64,000 bases of DNA, from assembly GCA_025455015.1 (NCBI GenBank), contig JALONI010000004.1, positions 1-64,000 on the forward strand, in the 5' to 3' direction. Origin of the DNA: Cyclobacteriaceae bacterium. GTDB lineage: Bacteria; Bacteroidota; Bacteroidia; Cytophagales; Cyclobacteriaceae. A program made the translations under genes and the position numbers. The notes beneath the pieces are model-generated. The model saw only the letters and a list, made by a program, of their open reading frames with translations, made no database searches and was not told the origin of the DNA. Below are positions 18,021-25,398 of the stretch, piece after piece; positions within the stretch are counted from its first letter, which is position 1; each line of letters opens with the position of its first letter.

Positions 18021-18761
18021 TCACGCCTTTTTCACCAGAAACTGCTCCAGGTCTTTCAACTTTAAGATCCCTTCGTAATACGCTTTGCCAAAGATCACGG
18101 CAAAGATTCCCATGTCGTTAAGGCGCTTGATGTCGTCTACTCCGCGCACGCCCCCACTGGCCAAAATGGACAGTTCGGGAAATTGCTGGCGCAACTCCTC
18201 GTAAAAAGAAAAAGCAGGCCCTTCCAATACGCCATCGCGCGAGATGTCAGTGGATTTGACATACTTCAGCCCACGGTCGTAAAAGTAGGCTAGGTGTTCA
18301 AACAGGGTGAGCTCGGCTTTCTTTTGCCAGCCGCGGAAGGCGATGGTTTTTGACTGGATATCGGTCACATCCGCGCCCAGCGTCATCTTCTCGCGCCCGT
18401 AGGTAATGATCCACGAGGCGAACAGTTCGGGGTGGGACACGGCTATGCTGGAAGCGGTGATGTAATCGGCCCCCGACTCATACGCTTTGCTGATGTCCCC
18501 ATCGGTGCTGATGCCCCCGGTAAAGTCGATTTTCAAATCGGTGTAACCGGCAATGGCCTGCACCACATGGTAGTTCTGCGGGCTTCCTTTTTCGGCCCCA
18601 TCCAGATCCACTACGTGTACCACTTCAATGCCGTGGTCTTCAAACCTGCGGGCCAGGTCAAGGGGATTTTCGTCATAGGCTTTTTCGCTGAGCGGATCGC
18701 CCTTGCGCATTTTTACCACACGGCCTTTGCGAATCGCAATGGAAGGAATTACTTGGATCAT
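18021..18761 (-). CDS. HisA-like TIM-barrel protein lacking the first catalytic Asp
   Basis: 246 residues, colinear with ProFAR isomerase HisA over its whole length (VVHVVDLDGAEKG, IDFTGGIST, KSTDISRDGVLEGP, ILASGGVRGVDDI, VIFGKAYYEGIL). HisA normally begins with PAID, whose Asp acts in catalysis (Asp8 in the Thermotoga enzyme). Here the segment is IPSIAI, with Ala in that place. The second catalytic Asp (GADVTD) and the Thr (STDIS) remain. No other his gene is near. It is either a paralogue with a different reaction or an inactive relative, so the symbol hisA is not assigned. Confidence 0.8.
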   Translation of the reverse strand: MIQVIPSIAIRKGRVVKMRKGDPLSEKAYDENPLDLARRFEDHGIEVVHVVDLDGAEKGSPQNYHVVQAIAGYTDLKIDFTGGISTDGDISKAYESGADYITASSIAVSHPELFASWIITYGREKMTLGADVTDIQSKTIAFRGWQKKAELTLFEHLAYFYDRGLKYVKSTDISRDGVLEGPAFSFYEELRQQFPELSILASGGVRGVDDIKRLNDMGIFAVIFGKAYYEGILKLKDLEQFLVKKA

Positions 18762-18789
18762 CTTACGTCTTGTTCAAACCTACAAATAC

Positions 18790-19338
18790 TCATTTTGCCT
18801 CAACGGGCAGCGCCACCAGTGTTTTGTCCCACATCAGCACCAACAGCAGCTCTTCTTCGTCCTTTTCGATGGCGATGGTAAACTGCTCAAATTCCTTTTC
18901 CTGTTGTACGGAGGGCACCTCTGCCGTAAGCACGTCTTTGGCCGGATCGCGGTTGGCCTGGCCATTGAAATCTACGCCCCACTGCCCGTATTCTGAGTTG
19001 AAAATAAACTGCCAGGACTGCTCGTCCGGCTGGGTGAAAAAACTGTATTTCCCGGCTTTCAATGTCTTGCCCTGAATGAGCAGGTCGCGATTGGTTTCAA
19101 ACACCGTGGCCTCGTTGGCTCCGGTGCGCCACACCTGGCCGTAGGGCACCAGGCCCCCGAAAATCACACGCCCTTTTTTGAACGGGCGATTGTAAAACAC
19201 GCTGATTTTTGTGCCATCGGCCTCGTATCTCACTTCCTGCTCCGGGCTGAAGGATTTGGTGTAGTAGAAGCGTATGAACAGGTAAGCCCCCAGCAAAAGC
19301 GCCAATAGGATGCCCAGAACGATGGTGAGTTTTTTCAT
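18790..19338 (-). CDS. DUF2911 domain protein, membrane-anchored
   Basis: 182 residues. One N-terminal hydrophobic segment (LTIVLGILLALLLGAYLFIRF, residues 4-24) acts as signal or anchor. The rest matches DUF2911 (ISVFYNRPFKKGRVIFGGLVPYGQVWRTGANEAT; LKAGKYSFFTQPD), a periplasmic Bacteroidota family of unknown function. Its stop is about 30 bp from the HisA-like gene start, so the two may share a transcript. Confidence 0.84.
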   Translation of the reverse strand: MKKLTIVLGILLALLLGAYLFIRFYYTKSFSPEQEVRYEADGTKISVFYNRPFKKGRVIFGGLVPYGQVWRTGANEATVFETNRDLLIQGKTLKAGKYSFFTQPDEQSWQFIFNSEYGQWGVDFNGQANRDPAKDVLTAEVPSVQQEKEFEQFTIAIEKDEEELLLVLMWDKTLVALPVEAK

Positions 19339-19420
19339 GGCGAATAGCGCGTTTGGCTCAATTAAGTTTCGAGTTTAACATTTTTAGCCCGGATTATGCA
19401 AATATTCACAATTCAGGCCA

Positions 19421-19428
19421 TACTTTTG
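19421..19428 (+). promoter_or_regulatory. -7 element before a small membrane-protein gene
   Basis: TACTTTTG matches TAnnTTTG exactly. It lies inside the first codons of the long ORF drawn from 19353, which argues that translation starts at the ATG 19449 instead. Confidence 0.5.
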
Positions 19429-19448
19429 TTCAAAACATCCTAAGCGTT

Positions 19449-19556
19449 ATGTCAGTTTTTGGAGTGGTTATCGCCTTGTTTATTCTCGCCATCGCGTGCG
19501 TGTGGATTCTTCCCAACAAAAAAGTGAGCGACAACGAGCACGACATCAAGCACTGA
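19449..19556 (+). CDS. 35-residue single-helix membrane protein
   Basis: One hydrophobic helix (VFGVVIALFILAIACVWIL) followed by a short charged tail (PNKKVSDNEHDIKH). The track draws 67 residues from 19353, but a -7 promoter element falls inside that extension and the upstream residues look non-coding. It precedes the LOG gene by 13 bases on the same strand. No family is recognised. Small inner-membrane proteins of this shape often accompany larger complexes, but nothing here shows which. Confidence 0.55.
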   Translation: MSVFGVVIALFILAIACVWILPNKKVSDNEHDIKH

Positions 19557-19569
19557 TGCGGCTTATCCC

Positions 19570-20100
19570 ATGCGGATTTGTGTTTTTTGCGGGTCGGCTT
19601 TGGGCCGCGAGGCCGTTTATGCCGCAGCCGCGGCCGAGTTGGGCCGGTTGATGGCCGAGCAAAAAATCGCTTTGGTGTACGGTGGGGGCAATATCGGGCT
19701 CATGGGTACCGTGGCTGATAGCGTGCTGGCCTACGGAGGCCAAGCCATCGGTGTGATCCCGCATTTTTTGGCCGCCCGCGAGGTAGCCCACCAGCACCTG
19801 ACCGAGTTGATCATGACCGACAGCATGCATGAGCGCAAAAGGCGTATGGCTGACTTGGCCGATGCTTTTATTGCCATGCCCGGTGGGTGGGGAACGCTGG
19901 AGGAACTGGCGGAGATACTCACCTGGAAGCAACTGGGGCTGATTGATGCGCCCGTGGGGGTGTTGAACACACAGGGTTTTTTTGATCCGCTGCTGGCACA
20001 AATGCGCCACATGGTAGGCAGTGGTTTCCTGGCCGATGCTAACCTGCACGGGTTGGCGGTAGAAGCGCACCCGGCTGCGCTGCTGGCACGCATGCGATAG
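19570..20100 (+). CDS. LOG family protein, cytokinin-type nucleoside 5'-monophosphate phosphoribohydrolase
   Basis: 176 residues with the Rossmann-like LOG fold. Visible are ICVFCGSALG at the start, VYGGGNIGLMG, MHERKRRM, and the family motif PGGWGTLEE (PGGxGTxxE) with the catalytic Arg and Glu. Known members release a free base from nucleoside 5'-monophosphates. The cellular role in non-plant-associated bacteria is mostly unclear. It is probably cotranscribed with the small membrane protein just upstream. Confidence 0.88.
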   Translation: MRICVFCGSALGREAVYAAAAAELGRLMAEQKIALVYGGGNIGLMGTVADSVLAYGGQAIGVIPHFLAAREVAHQHLTELIMTDSMHERKRRMADLADAFIAMPGGWGTLEELAEILTWKQLGLIDAPVGVLNTQGFFDPLLAQMRHMVGSGFLADANLHGLAVEAHPAALLARMR

Positions 20101-20203
20101 TGCCTTTTGCATCGCCCGCAGGGCTACGCTCACCCCCGCGCTACCCAGACTGCGGCCGGTGGGGGGTCAACATTCCGCGGCCATTTGAAATGCCTTTATC
20201 CGT

Positions 20204-20236
20204 TTTGCGCTCTGGCAGAAAGTTTCCGTACATTTC
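20204..20236 (+). promoter_or_regulatory. promoter of the aspartyl-protease/PDZ gene
   Basis: TTTG (20204-20207), a 21-base spacer and TACATTTC (20229-20236, 7 of 8 to TAnnTTTG). Transcription would start close to the GTG codons at 20241 and 20247, so the long ORF extension from 20100 is not translated. Confidence 0.6.
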
Positions 20237-20240
20237 AGTT

Positions 20241-21491
20241 GTGGAAGTGTTTGCCGTACGTAGTTTGATTGGCTGTGCGCTGGTTTTTGTTCTCTCCCTG
20301 CCTACCCGCGCGCAAACGCTGGGCTTTGCGCTGGCGAACGGTAAGTCGCGCGTGGAGTTTCCTATTGAAGTGATCAACAACCTGGTGGTTTTGCCCGTCA
20401 TCATCAATGGCCAGCTTCCCCTCAAGTTTATTTTGGACACCGGTGTGCGCACGGCCATCCTGACGGAAAAGGCGTACACCGATATTTTGAATCTCTCGTA
20501 CTCGCGGCACTACATGATATCGGGTCCGGGAGGCGAAAAACTCATTGACGCCTACATCACCAACAACGTCACGTTGGACATCCCCCCCGGGGTACACGGG
20601 GAAGGCCACGCGATGTTGGTGTTGGAAAAGGACTACCTGGAACTGCGCAATTTTTTGGGCATTGATGTGCACGGGGTGCTGGGCTATGAATTGTTTAGCC
20701 GCTTTATGGTGGAAGTAGACTATGAACGCAAAACGCTGACGCTGTCACGGCCACACCGTTTTCGCAAAGCGCGCAAGTACGAAGTGCTGCCCATCACCAT
20801 CGAAGACACCAAGCCGTACGTGCGCGCCCGCGTCCACCTGAATGATTCCACCTTTTTTACCGGTAAGTTCCTGGTGGATAGCGGGGCCAGCCACGGCCTG
20901 TACGTAGACAAAGACAGCAATGACACCATTCAACTGCCGCCCAAACGCATCCACAGCATCATTGGCCGCGGCCTGGGCGGGGTAATCACGGGCGAAATTG
21001 GCCGCATCAAGTCCATCACCCTGGGCAATTTCAACATCGGTGATTTGATCGCCAACTTTCCGGACGCCAACAGCTATTATGACACCTTGAAGGCCGCCCG
21101 CGATGTGTTTCGAAACGGCTCCATCGGAGGCGAACTGCTCAGCCGCTTCAATGTGGTCTTTGATTTTCCGGGCGAGCGCCTGTACCTCAGACGAAACGCG
21201 CAGTACAAAAGGGAGTTTTACTACAACATGAGTGGGCTTACCGTGCGGGCCAAGGGCTCGCAATTGAAGCGTTTTGAGGTGGACGAGGTGCGCGAAAATT
21301 CCACCGCGGCCCGGGCGGACATCCAACGGGGCGACATTGTCCTGTCGGTGCAGGGCTTCAAAGCAGCCGATCTCACGCTTGCGGAAATCAACAGCTTGTT
21401 CAGCTCTAAGCCAGGCAAAAAAATCAAACTTGAGATCTATCGTGCGGGGGCCACGCTGAGGCGGGAATTTTTGTTGGAGAGCCCCATTTAA
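20241..21491 (+). CDS. exported aspartyl-protease-like protein with PDZ domain
   Basis: About 416 residues. A signal peptide (VRSLIGCALVFVLSLPTRAQ) leads into two retropepsin-like halves, each with a catalytic-type motif: ILDTGVRTAI and LVDSGASHGL. Each half also has a hydrophobic-hydrophobic-Gly strand (VLGYELFSRF; GGELLSRF). A C-terminal PDZ domain (about 330-415: ENSTAARADIQRGDIVLSVQGF) would bind peptide ends. It is probably periplasmic. A promoter at 20204-20236 sets the start at GTG 20241 or 20247 rather than the ORF-track start at 20100. Proteolytic activity is inferred from the two Asp motifs. Confidence 0.82.
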   Translation: MEVFAVRSLIGCALVFVLSLPTRAQTLGFALANGKSRVEFPIEVINNLVVLPVIINGQLPLKFILDTGVRTAILTEKAYTDILNLSYSRHYMISGPGGEKLIDAYITNNVTLDIPPGVHGEGHAMLVLEKDYLELRNFLGIDVHGVLGYELFSRFMVEVDYERKTLTLSRPHRFRKARKYEVLPITIEDTKPYVRARVHLNDSTFFTGKFLVDSGASHGLYVDKDSNDTIQLPPKRIHSIIGRGLGGVITGEIGRIKSITLGNFNIGDLIANFPDANSYYDTLKAARDVFRNGSIGGELLSRFNVVFDFPGERLYLRRNAQYKREFYYNMSGLTVRAKGSQLKRFEVDEVRENSTAARADIQRGDIVLSVQGFKAADLTLAEINSLFSSKPGKKIKLEIYRAGATLRREFLLESPI

Positions 21492-21496
21492 GGTCG

Positions 21497-21964
21497 CTAC
21501 CGGGCATTGTCGCGCCACAACGCCACCAGTTGCCCCTTGCGTTTTCGATAGGCCTGCTGCAAGTAGGCATGAGTGCGCTGAAACTTAAGCGAGTTCTTCA
21601 GCACCCGATAGAGCGACTCGGCATTCAAATCTTTTTTCAAGATGAAGTTCAGCACGCCTACGGTGGCGGCCTCGTGATAGTTGGAAGACTTCATGACCGT
21701 GATGGGGATGCCCTTGGTTTGCCGTCTCCGCGAAAGCGCCCGGATGGACGTCTTCAACTCCTCGCGACCCAGGTTATCGTCAAGAACGATGTATTGCGGC
21801 TGGAAATGGGCCAGCCGCTCAAAAGCACTGGTCAGGTCAAAGGCAAATTCCGCCACCATTCTTCGCCCCGGCACTTGTTTCAGGCTTTGAAAAATGCGCG
21901 ACAGCTCAATCGGATTGTTGCCCAACACCAAAATCGTCATCTCCTCCTGCTGCGTCTCCGTCAT
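21497..21964 (-). CDS. atypical response-regulator receiver protein
   Basis: 155 residues with a single receiver domain. The fold is readable (MTILVLGNNPIEL, YIVLDDNLG, ITVMKSS, FILKKDL). The phospho-acceptor-like Asp62 and the conserved Lys near 110 are present. However, the N-terminal acidic pair that binds Mg is replaced by Gly-Asn (LGNNP instead of VDDNP). The C-terminal 30 residues are basic (QAYRKRKGQLVALWR). It may be an unphosphorylated or constitutive receiver. The ORF-track extension to 22177 is rejected because the receiver homology begins after MTETQQEEM. No kinase is adjacent. Confidence 0.72.
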   Translation of the reverse strand: MTETQQEEMTILVLGNNPIELSRIFQSLKQVPGRRMVAEFAFDLTSAFERLAHFQPQYIVLDDNLGREELKTSIRALSRRRQTKGIPITVMKSSNYHEAATVGVLNFILKKDLNAESLYRVLKNSLKFQRTHAYLQQAYRKRKGQLVALWRDNAR

Positions 21965-22106
21965 GTTTGTATATACGGCAGTTTCCCCTCGCGCGGATGT
22001 ACGGCAGCGCGTCTTGTTGAAGGCCGCCCCGCGAAACCCCAATAGCCCTTTAAACAAGTGTTGGTAGGCTGTTGAGGTTATTCGTTGTAGATTCCCCGCA
22101 AATTTT

Positions 22107-24641
22107 ATGGGCATGACACGATCGTTTTTCCTCATCCTTTTGCTTGGTGCTGGCCTGGAGCTCGCCTCCCAACCCATGCAAACCCCTGAGTCGTTTTTGG
22201 GCTACCCGCTGGGCGACCGCTTTACGCGGCACCACCGCATGGTGGAGTATTTTCAGTATGTGGCTTCGGTGAGCCCGCAAGTGCGGTTGACGGAGTACGG
22301 AAAAACGTATGAGCACCGCCCGCTGCTGTATGCGGTGGTCAGCACAGCGGAGAACCTGAAAAACCTGGAGCAGATACGCGAGGATAACCTGAGGCGTGCC
22401 GGGCTGCTGGCCGGAAAGCCCACCACCCAAGTAGCCATTGTTTGGTTGAGCTACAACGTGCACGGCAACGAAGCCAGCAGCATGGAAAGTGCCATGAAGG
22501 TGTTGTTTGATCTGGCGAATGCCCAGAACACACAAACACAGCCTTGGTTGAAAAATACGGTGGTCGTCCTTGATCCGTGCCTGAACCCCGATGGGCGCGA
22601 CCGGTTTGTTAATTTCTTCTACGAAAACGGAGGCCTGCCGGCTAATGCCGATCCGCAAGCGCGCGAACATCGTGAAACCTGGCCCCCCGGCCGCAGCAAT
22701 CACTACCTGTTTGACCTCAATCGCGATTGGGCCTGGCTGTCGCAAACTGAATCGCAAGCACGGTTGAAAATCTATAACCAATGGATGCCGCACGTGCATG
22801 TAGACTACCACGAGCAGGGCTACAACAGCCCCTACTATTTTGCGCCCGCGGCTGAACCGTACCACGAGGTCATCACTCCGTGGCAGCGCGCGTTTCAGAA
22901 CACCATCGGCCGCAATAACGCCAAGTACTTTGACCAGCAGGGCTGGTTTTATTTCACGAAGGAGCGGTTTGACCTGTACTATCCCAGCTATGGCGATACC
23001 TACCCCACGTACAGCGGGGCCATCGGCATGACCTACGAGAAGGGGGGCATTGGCTCCGGATTGTTGGTAACCACCCGCGAGGGCGACCCGTTGACGCTCA
23101 AAGATCGCGTGGCGCATCACTACACCACAGCCCTCTCCACCATTGAAGTCGCATCGGCCAACGCCAGCCAACTGATCAACGAGTTTGAAACATTTTTTCG
23201 TGACACCAATGCGGGCACGGGCGCAGCCTACAAAACCTATGTGATCAAAGCCGGCAACGCACCTGACAAAATCCGGCAACTGACCGCCTGGATGGACGCT
23301 CATCAGATTCGCTATGGTCACGCTTCGGCCGCCAAAACGGCCCGCGGCTTTGACTACCAAACCCAACAGGTGGGCAATGTGAGTATTTCAACCGATGACC
23401 TCATCGTGCCCGTGGGCCAACCCAAAGGGCGATTTATCACCACGGTTTTCGAGCCGCAGTCAAAATTGGCCGACTCGCTCACGTACGACATCACAGCCTG
23501 GAATTTGCTGTATGGCTACGATGTTAAGGCGCTGGCCCTGGCAGAAAAGATCAATGCCGACAAGGCCTACCAACCCAAGCCCACAGAGTCCGCGGTAGCC
23601 ACCCCAGGCGCGTATGCCTATTTGCTGCGCTACCAGTCCGTAGCCGATGCCCAATACATTGGTGCGCTGTTGCAAAACGGCATCAAAGTGAGGGTGTCAC
23701 GGAAACCTTCCACCTGGCAAGGAAAAAAATTTGAGCAGGGCACCGTTGCCATCACGCGCAGAAACAATGAGGGCGTGGCCAACTTTGATCAGGTGGTTAC
23801 CGAATTGGCCCGGAAGCACGGGCGCGGGCTAACAGCCCTGGCCACGGGTTGGGCGGATCAAGGATATGACATTGGCTCGGGTGAATGGGTCTTTGTGGAA
23901 TCGCCCAAGGTGGCCATTGTAGGGGGCGATCAAACTTCGTCTTTGTCGTTTGGGGAGGTGTGGCATTTTTTTGAGCAGGTGGTTCATTACCCCGCCACCG
24001 TACTGGGCACAGACTATTTCCGCAGCGTGGATTTATGGAAGTACACCGTATTGGTATGCCCCGAGGGCCAGTACCGCATCTTTGACGATGCCACATTGGA
24101 CATGATCCAGCGGTGGGTAAGCGATGGCGGCCGGCTGATTTTGATTGGCAGCGCTGTTACTACCGTGGCCGGAAAAACGGGATTTGACTTGAAGGTGTAC
24201 CGAAACGAAGACAAAAAGAAAGAAGCAGAGAAGAACGAGAAGGAGGCCAACGAAAAGGAAGGCCTGGTGCGCTATGAGGATGCCGAGCGAAGGGACCTGT
24301 CAAACTCTATTTTTGGGGCTATTTACAAAGTGACCATCGATCGCTCACACCCGCTGACGGCCGGCTTGGGCGATCATTATTTCTCGCTCAAAACCAACGA
24401 TCGGCATTTCGACTTTTTGGAGAATGGATGGAATGCGGGCGTGATCAACGGTAAGGCCAAACCGCTGCAGGGGTTTGCGGGCTATCAAATCAACCGCAAA
24501 CTGGACAACACGCTCGTATTTGGTGTTGAAGATAAAGGGAAAGGGAAGATCGTGTATTTTGTGGACAACCCCTTGTTCCGCTCGTTTTGGGAAAACGGCA
24601 AACTGCTGTTTGCCAATTCGGTTTTTTTGGTGGGGGAGTAA
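22107..24641 (+). CDS. secreted M14-family zinc carboxypeptidase
   Basis: 844 residues. Signal peptide (FFLILLLGAGLELASQ), then an M14 catalytic domain at about 30-370: HGNEASS at 119-125 supplies the HxxE zinc ligands, VDYHEQGYNSPYYF the third His, and MTYEKGG the likely catalytic Glu. The C-terminal 300 residues include a glutamine-amidotransferase-like Rossmann segment (VAIVGGDQTSSLSFGEVWHF; GGRLILIGSAV) and a Lys/Glu-rich insertion (about 705-720). It would trim peptides in the periplasm or outside. It is divergent from the receiver gene. Confidence 0.88.
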   Translation: MGMTRSFFLILLLGAGLELASQPMQTPESFLGYPLGDRFTRHHRMVEYFQYVASVSPQVRLTEYGKTYEHRPLLYAVVSTAENLKNLEQIREDNLRRAGLLAGKPTTQVAIVWLSYNVHGNEASSMESAMKVLFDLANAQNTQTQPWLKNTVVVLDPCLNPDGRDRFVNFFYENGGLPANADPQAREHRETWPPGRSNHYLFDLNRDWAWLSQTESQARLKIYNQWMPHVHVDYHEQGYNSPYYFAPAAEPYHEVITPWQRAFQNTIGRNNAKYFDQQGWFYFTKERFDLYYPSYGDTYPTYSGAIGMTYEKGGIGSGLLVTTREGDPLTLKDRVAHHYTTALSTIEVASANASQLINEFETFFRDTNAGTGAAYKTYVIKAGNAPDKIRQLTAWMDAHQIRYGHASAAKTARGFDYQTQQVGNVSISTDDLIVPVGQPKGRFITTVFEPQSKLADSLTYDITAWNLLYGYDVKALALAEKINADKAYQPKPTESAVATPGAYAYLLRYQSVADAQYIGALLQNGIKVRVSRKPSTWQGKKFEQGTVAITRRNNEGVANFDQVVTELARKHGRGLTALATGWADQGYDIGSGEWVFVESPKVAIVGGDQTSSLSFGEVWHFFEQVVHYPATVLGTDYFRSVDLWKYTVLVCPEGQYRIFDDATLDMIQRWVSDGGRLILIGSAVTTVAGKTGFDLKVYRNEDKKKEAEKNEKEANEKEGLVRYEDAERRDLSNSIFGAIYKVTIDRSHPLTAGLGDHYFSLKTNDRHFDFLENGWNAGVINGKAKPLQGFAGYQINRKLDNTLVFGVEDKGKGKIVYFVDNPLFRSFWENGKLLFANSVFLVGE

Positions 24642-24703
24642 CGGCAAAACTTCACGAACAACTTTTTTGGTGCTTTTTGCTAATTTCGTCCATTATCAAG
24701 TTT

Positions 24704-25282
24704 ATGAGAAAAAGAGTCTTTGTGGCCACACTCTGTTTAGTGGCGCTGGTAAGTTGTAGTCCGCAACTTGTACTGAATAAGTCCGCTCAGTTTTCGGTAC
24801 TAAACGTGCAATTGCAGATATCGGATGAGGTTCCACAAGCGGTGGCGAGTACGTTGCAGACCCATTTCAATGACTTCGTTGACGAGTTTAATGGCGGCCA
24901 ACACAAGTTTAAGATAGCAGTTGCCGAGTCCGATTCAGCCGCGTTGACGATTCGTTTTCTGGCCACGCGATTGGTAACACAAAATCAACAAGCAGCAGGG
25001 GTTTTGGTGTCCGCGCTAGGGTTTGCGTTACCTCTTTTGATGATCGGCTCTGGCGCTGATTTTTTCTTGACCTTTTGGTATTTTCCAACCGTCCAATCAC
25101 CCATTGAGTTGTATTTGTCTCCTGAAATCAACGACTCAGCAACCAATCCACTACCTCAGATTTTTTCAAGCCCCGGTTTTCTCAGAAGTGAAGAACGCCA
25201 GATTCAAAAACATGGAGTACACTTTCAGCGCTTTTTGAAGTATACATTCAACGTGCTGGAAAACAGCTATGGAAGGCGATAA
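24704..25282 (+). CDS. predicted lipoprotein, unknown family
   Basis: 192 residues. MRKRVFVATLCLVALVSC ends in a lipobox with Cys18, so it is probably lipidated. The mature part has a helix (VPQAVASTLQTHFNDFVDEF) and a hydrophobic stretch around 95-125 (VLVSALGFALPLLMIGSG). No known domain is recognised. The ORF-track start at 24587 lies within the upstream gene and is rejected. It stands between the M14 peptidase and polA on the same strand. Confidence 0.66.
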   Translation: MRKRVFVATLCLVALVSCSPQLVLNKSAQFSVLNVQLQISDEVPQAVASTLQTHFNDFVDEFNGGQHKFKIAVAESDSAALTIRFLATRLVTQNQQAAGVLVSALGFALPLLMIGSGADFFLTFWYFPTVQSPIELYLSPEINDSATNPLPQIFSSPGFLRSEERQIQKHGVHFQRFLKYTFNVLENSYGRR

Positions 25283-25398
25283 AATACCTACCGGCTAGGT
25301 ATTAGAGAGATTCCCTTTATTGAATTCGCGCGAGGCACCAGCACCCCAAACTTCAAAGGGCTATCATTTAAACTGCCTACTTTTTACGACCTTCGCGC

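Noticed and set aside
20745-21518. 257-residue minus-strand ORF opposite the aspartyl-protease gene
   Set aside because: Shadow; the plus-strand reading has signal peptide, two Asp motifs and PDZ.
22050-23366. 438-residue minus-strand ORF inside the M14 peptidase gene
   Set aside because: Antisense shadow of the real gene; no domain and atypical composition.
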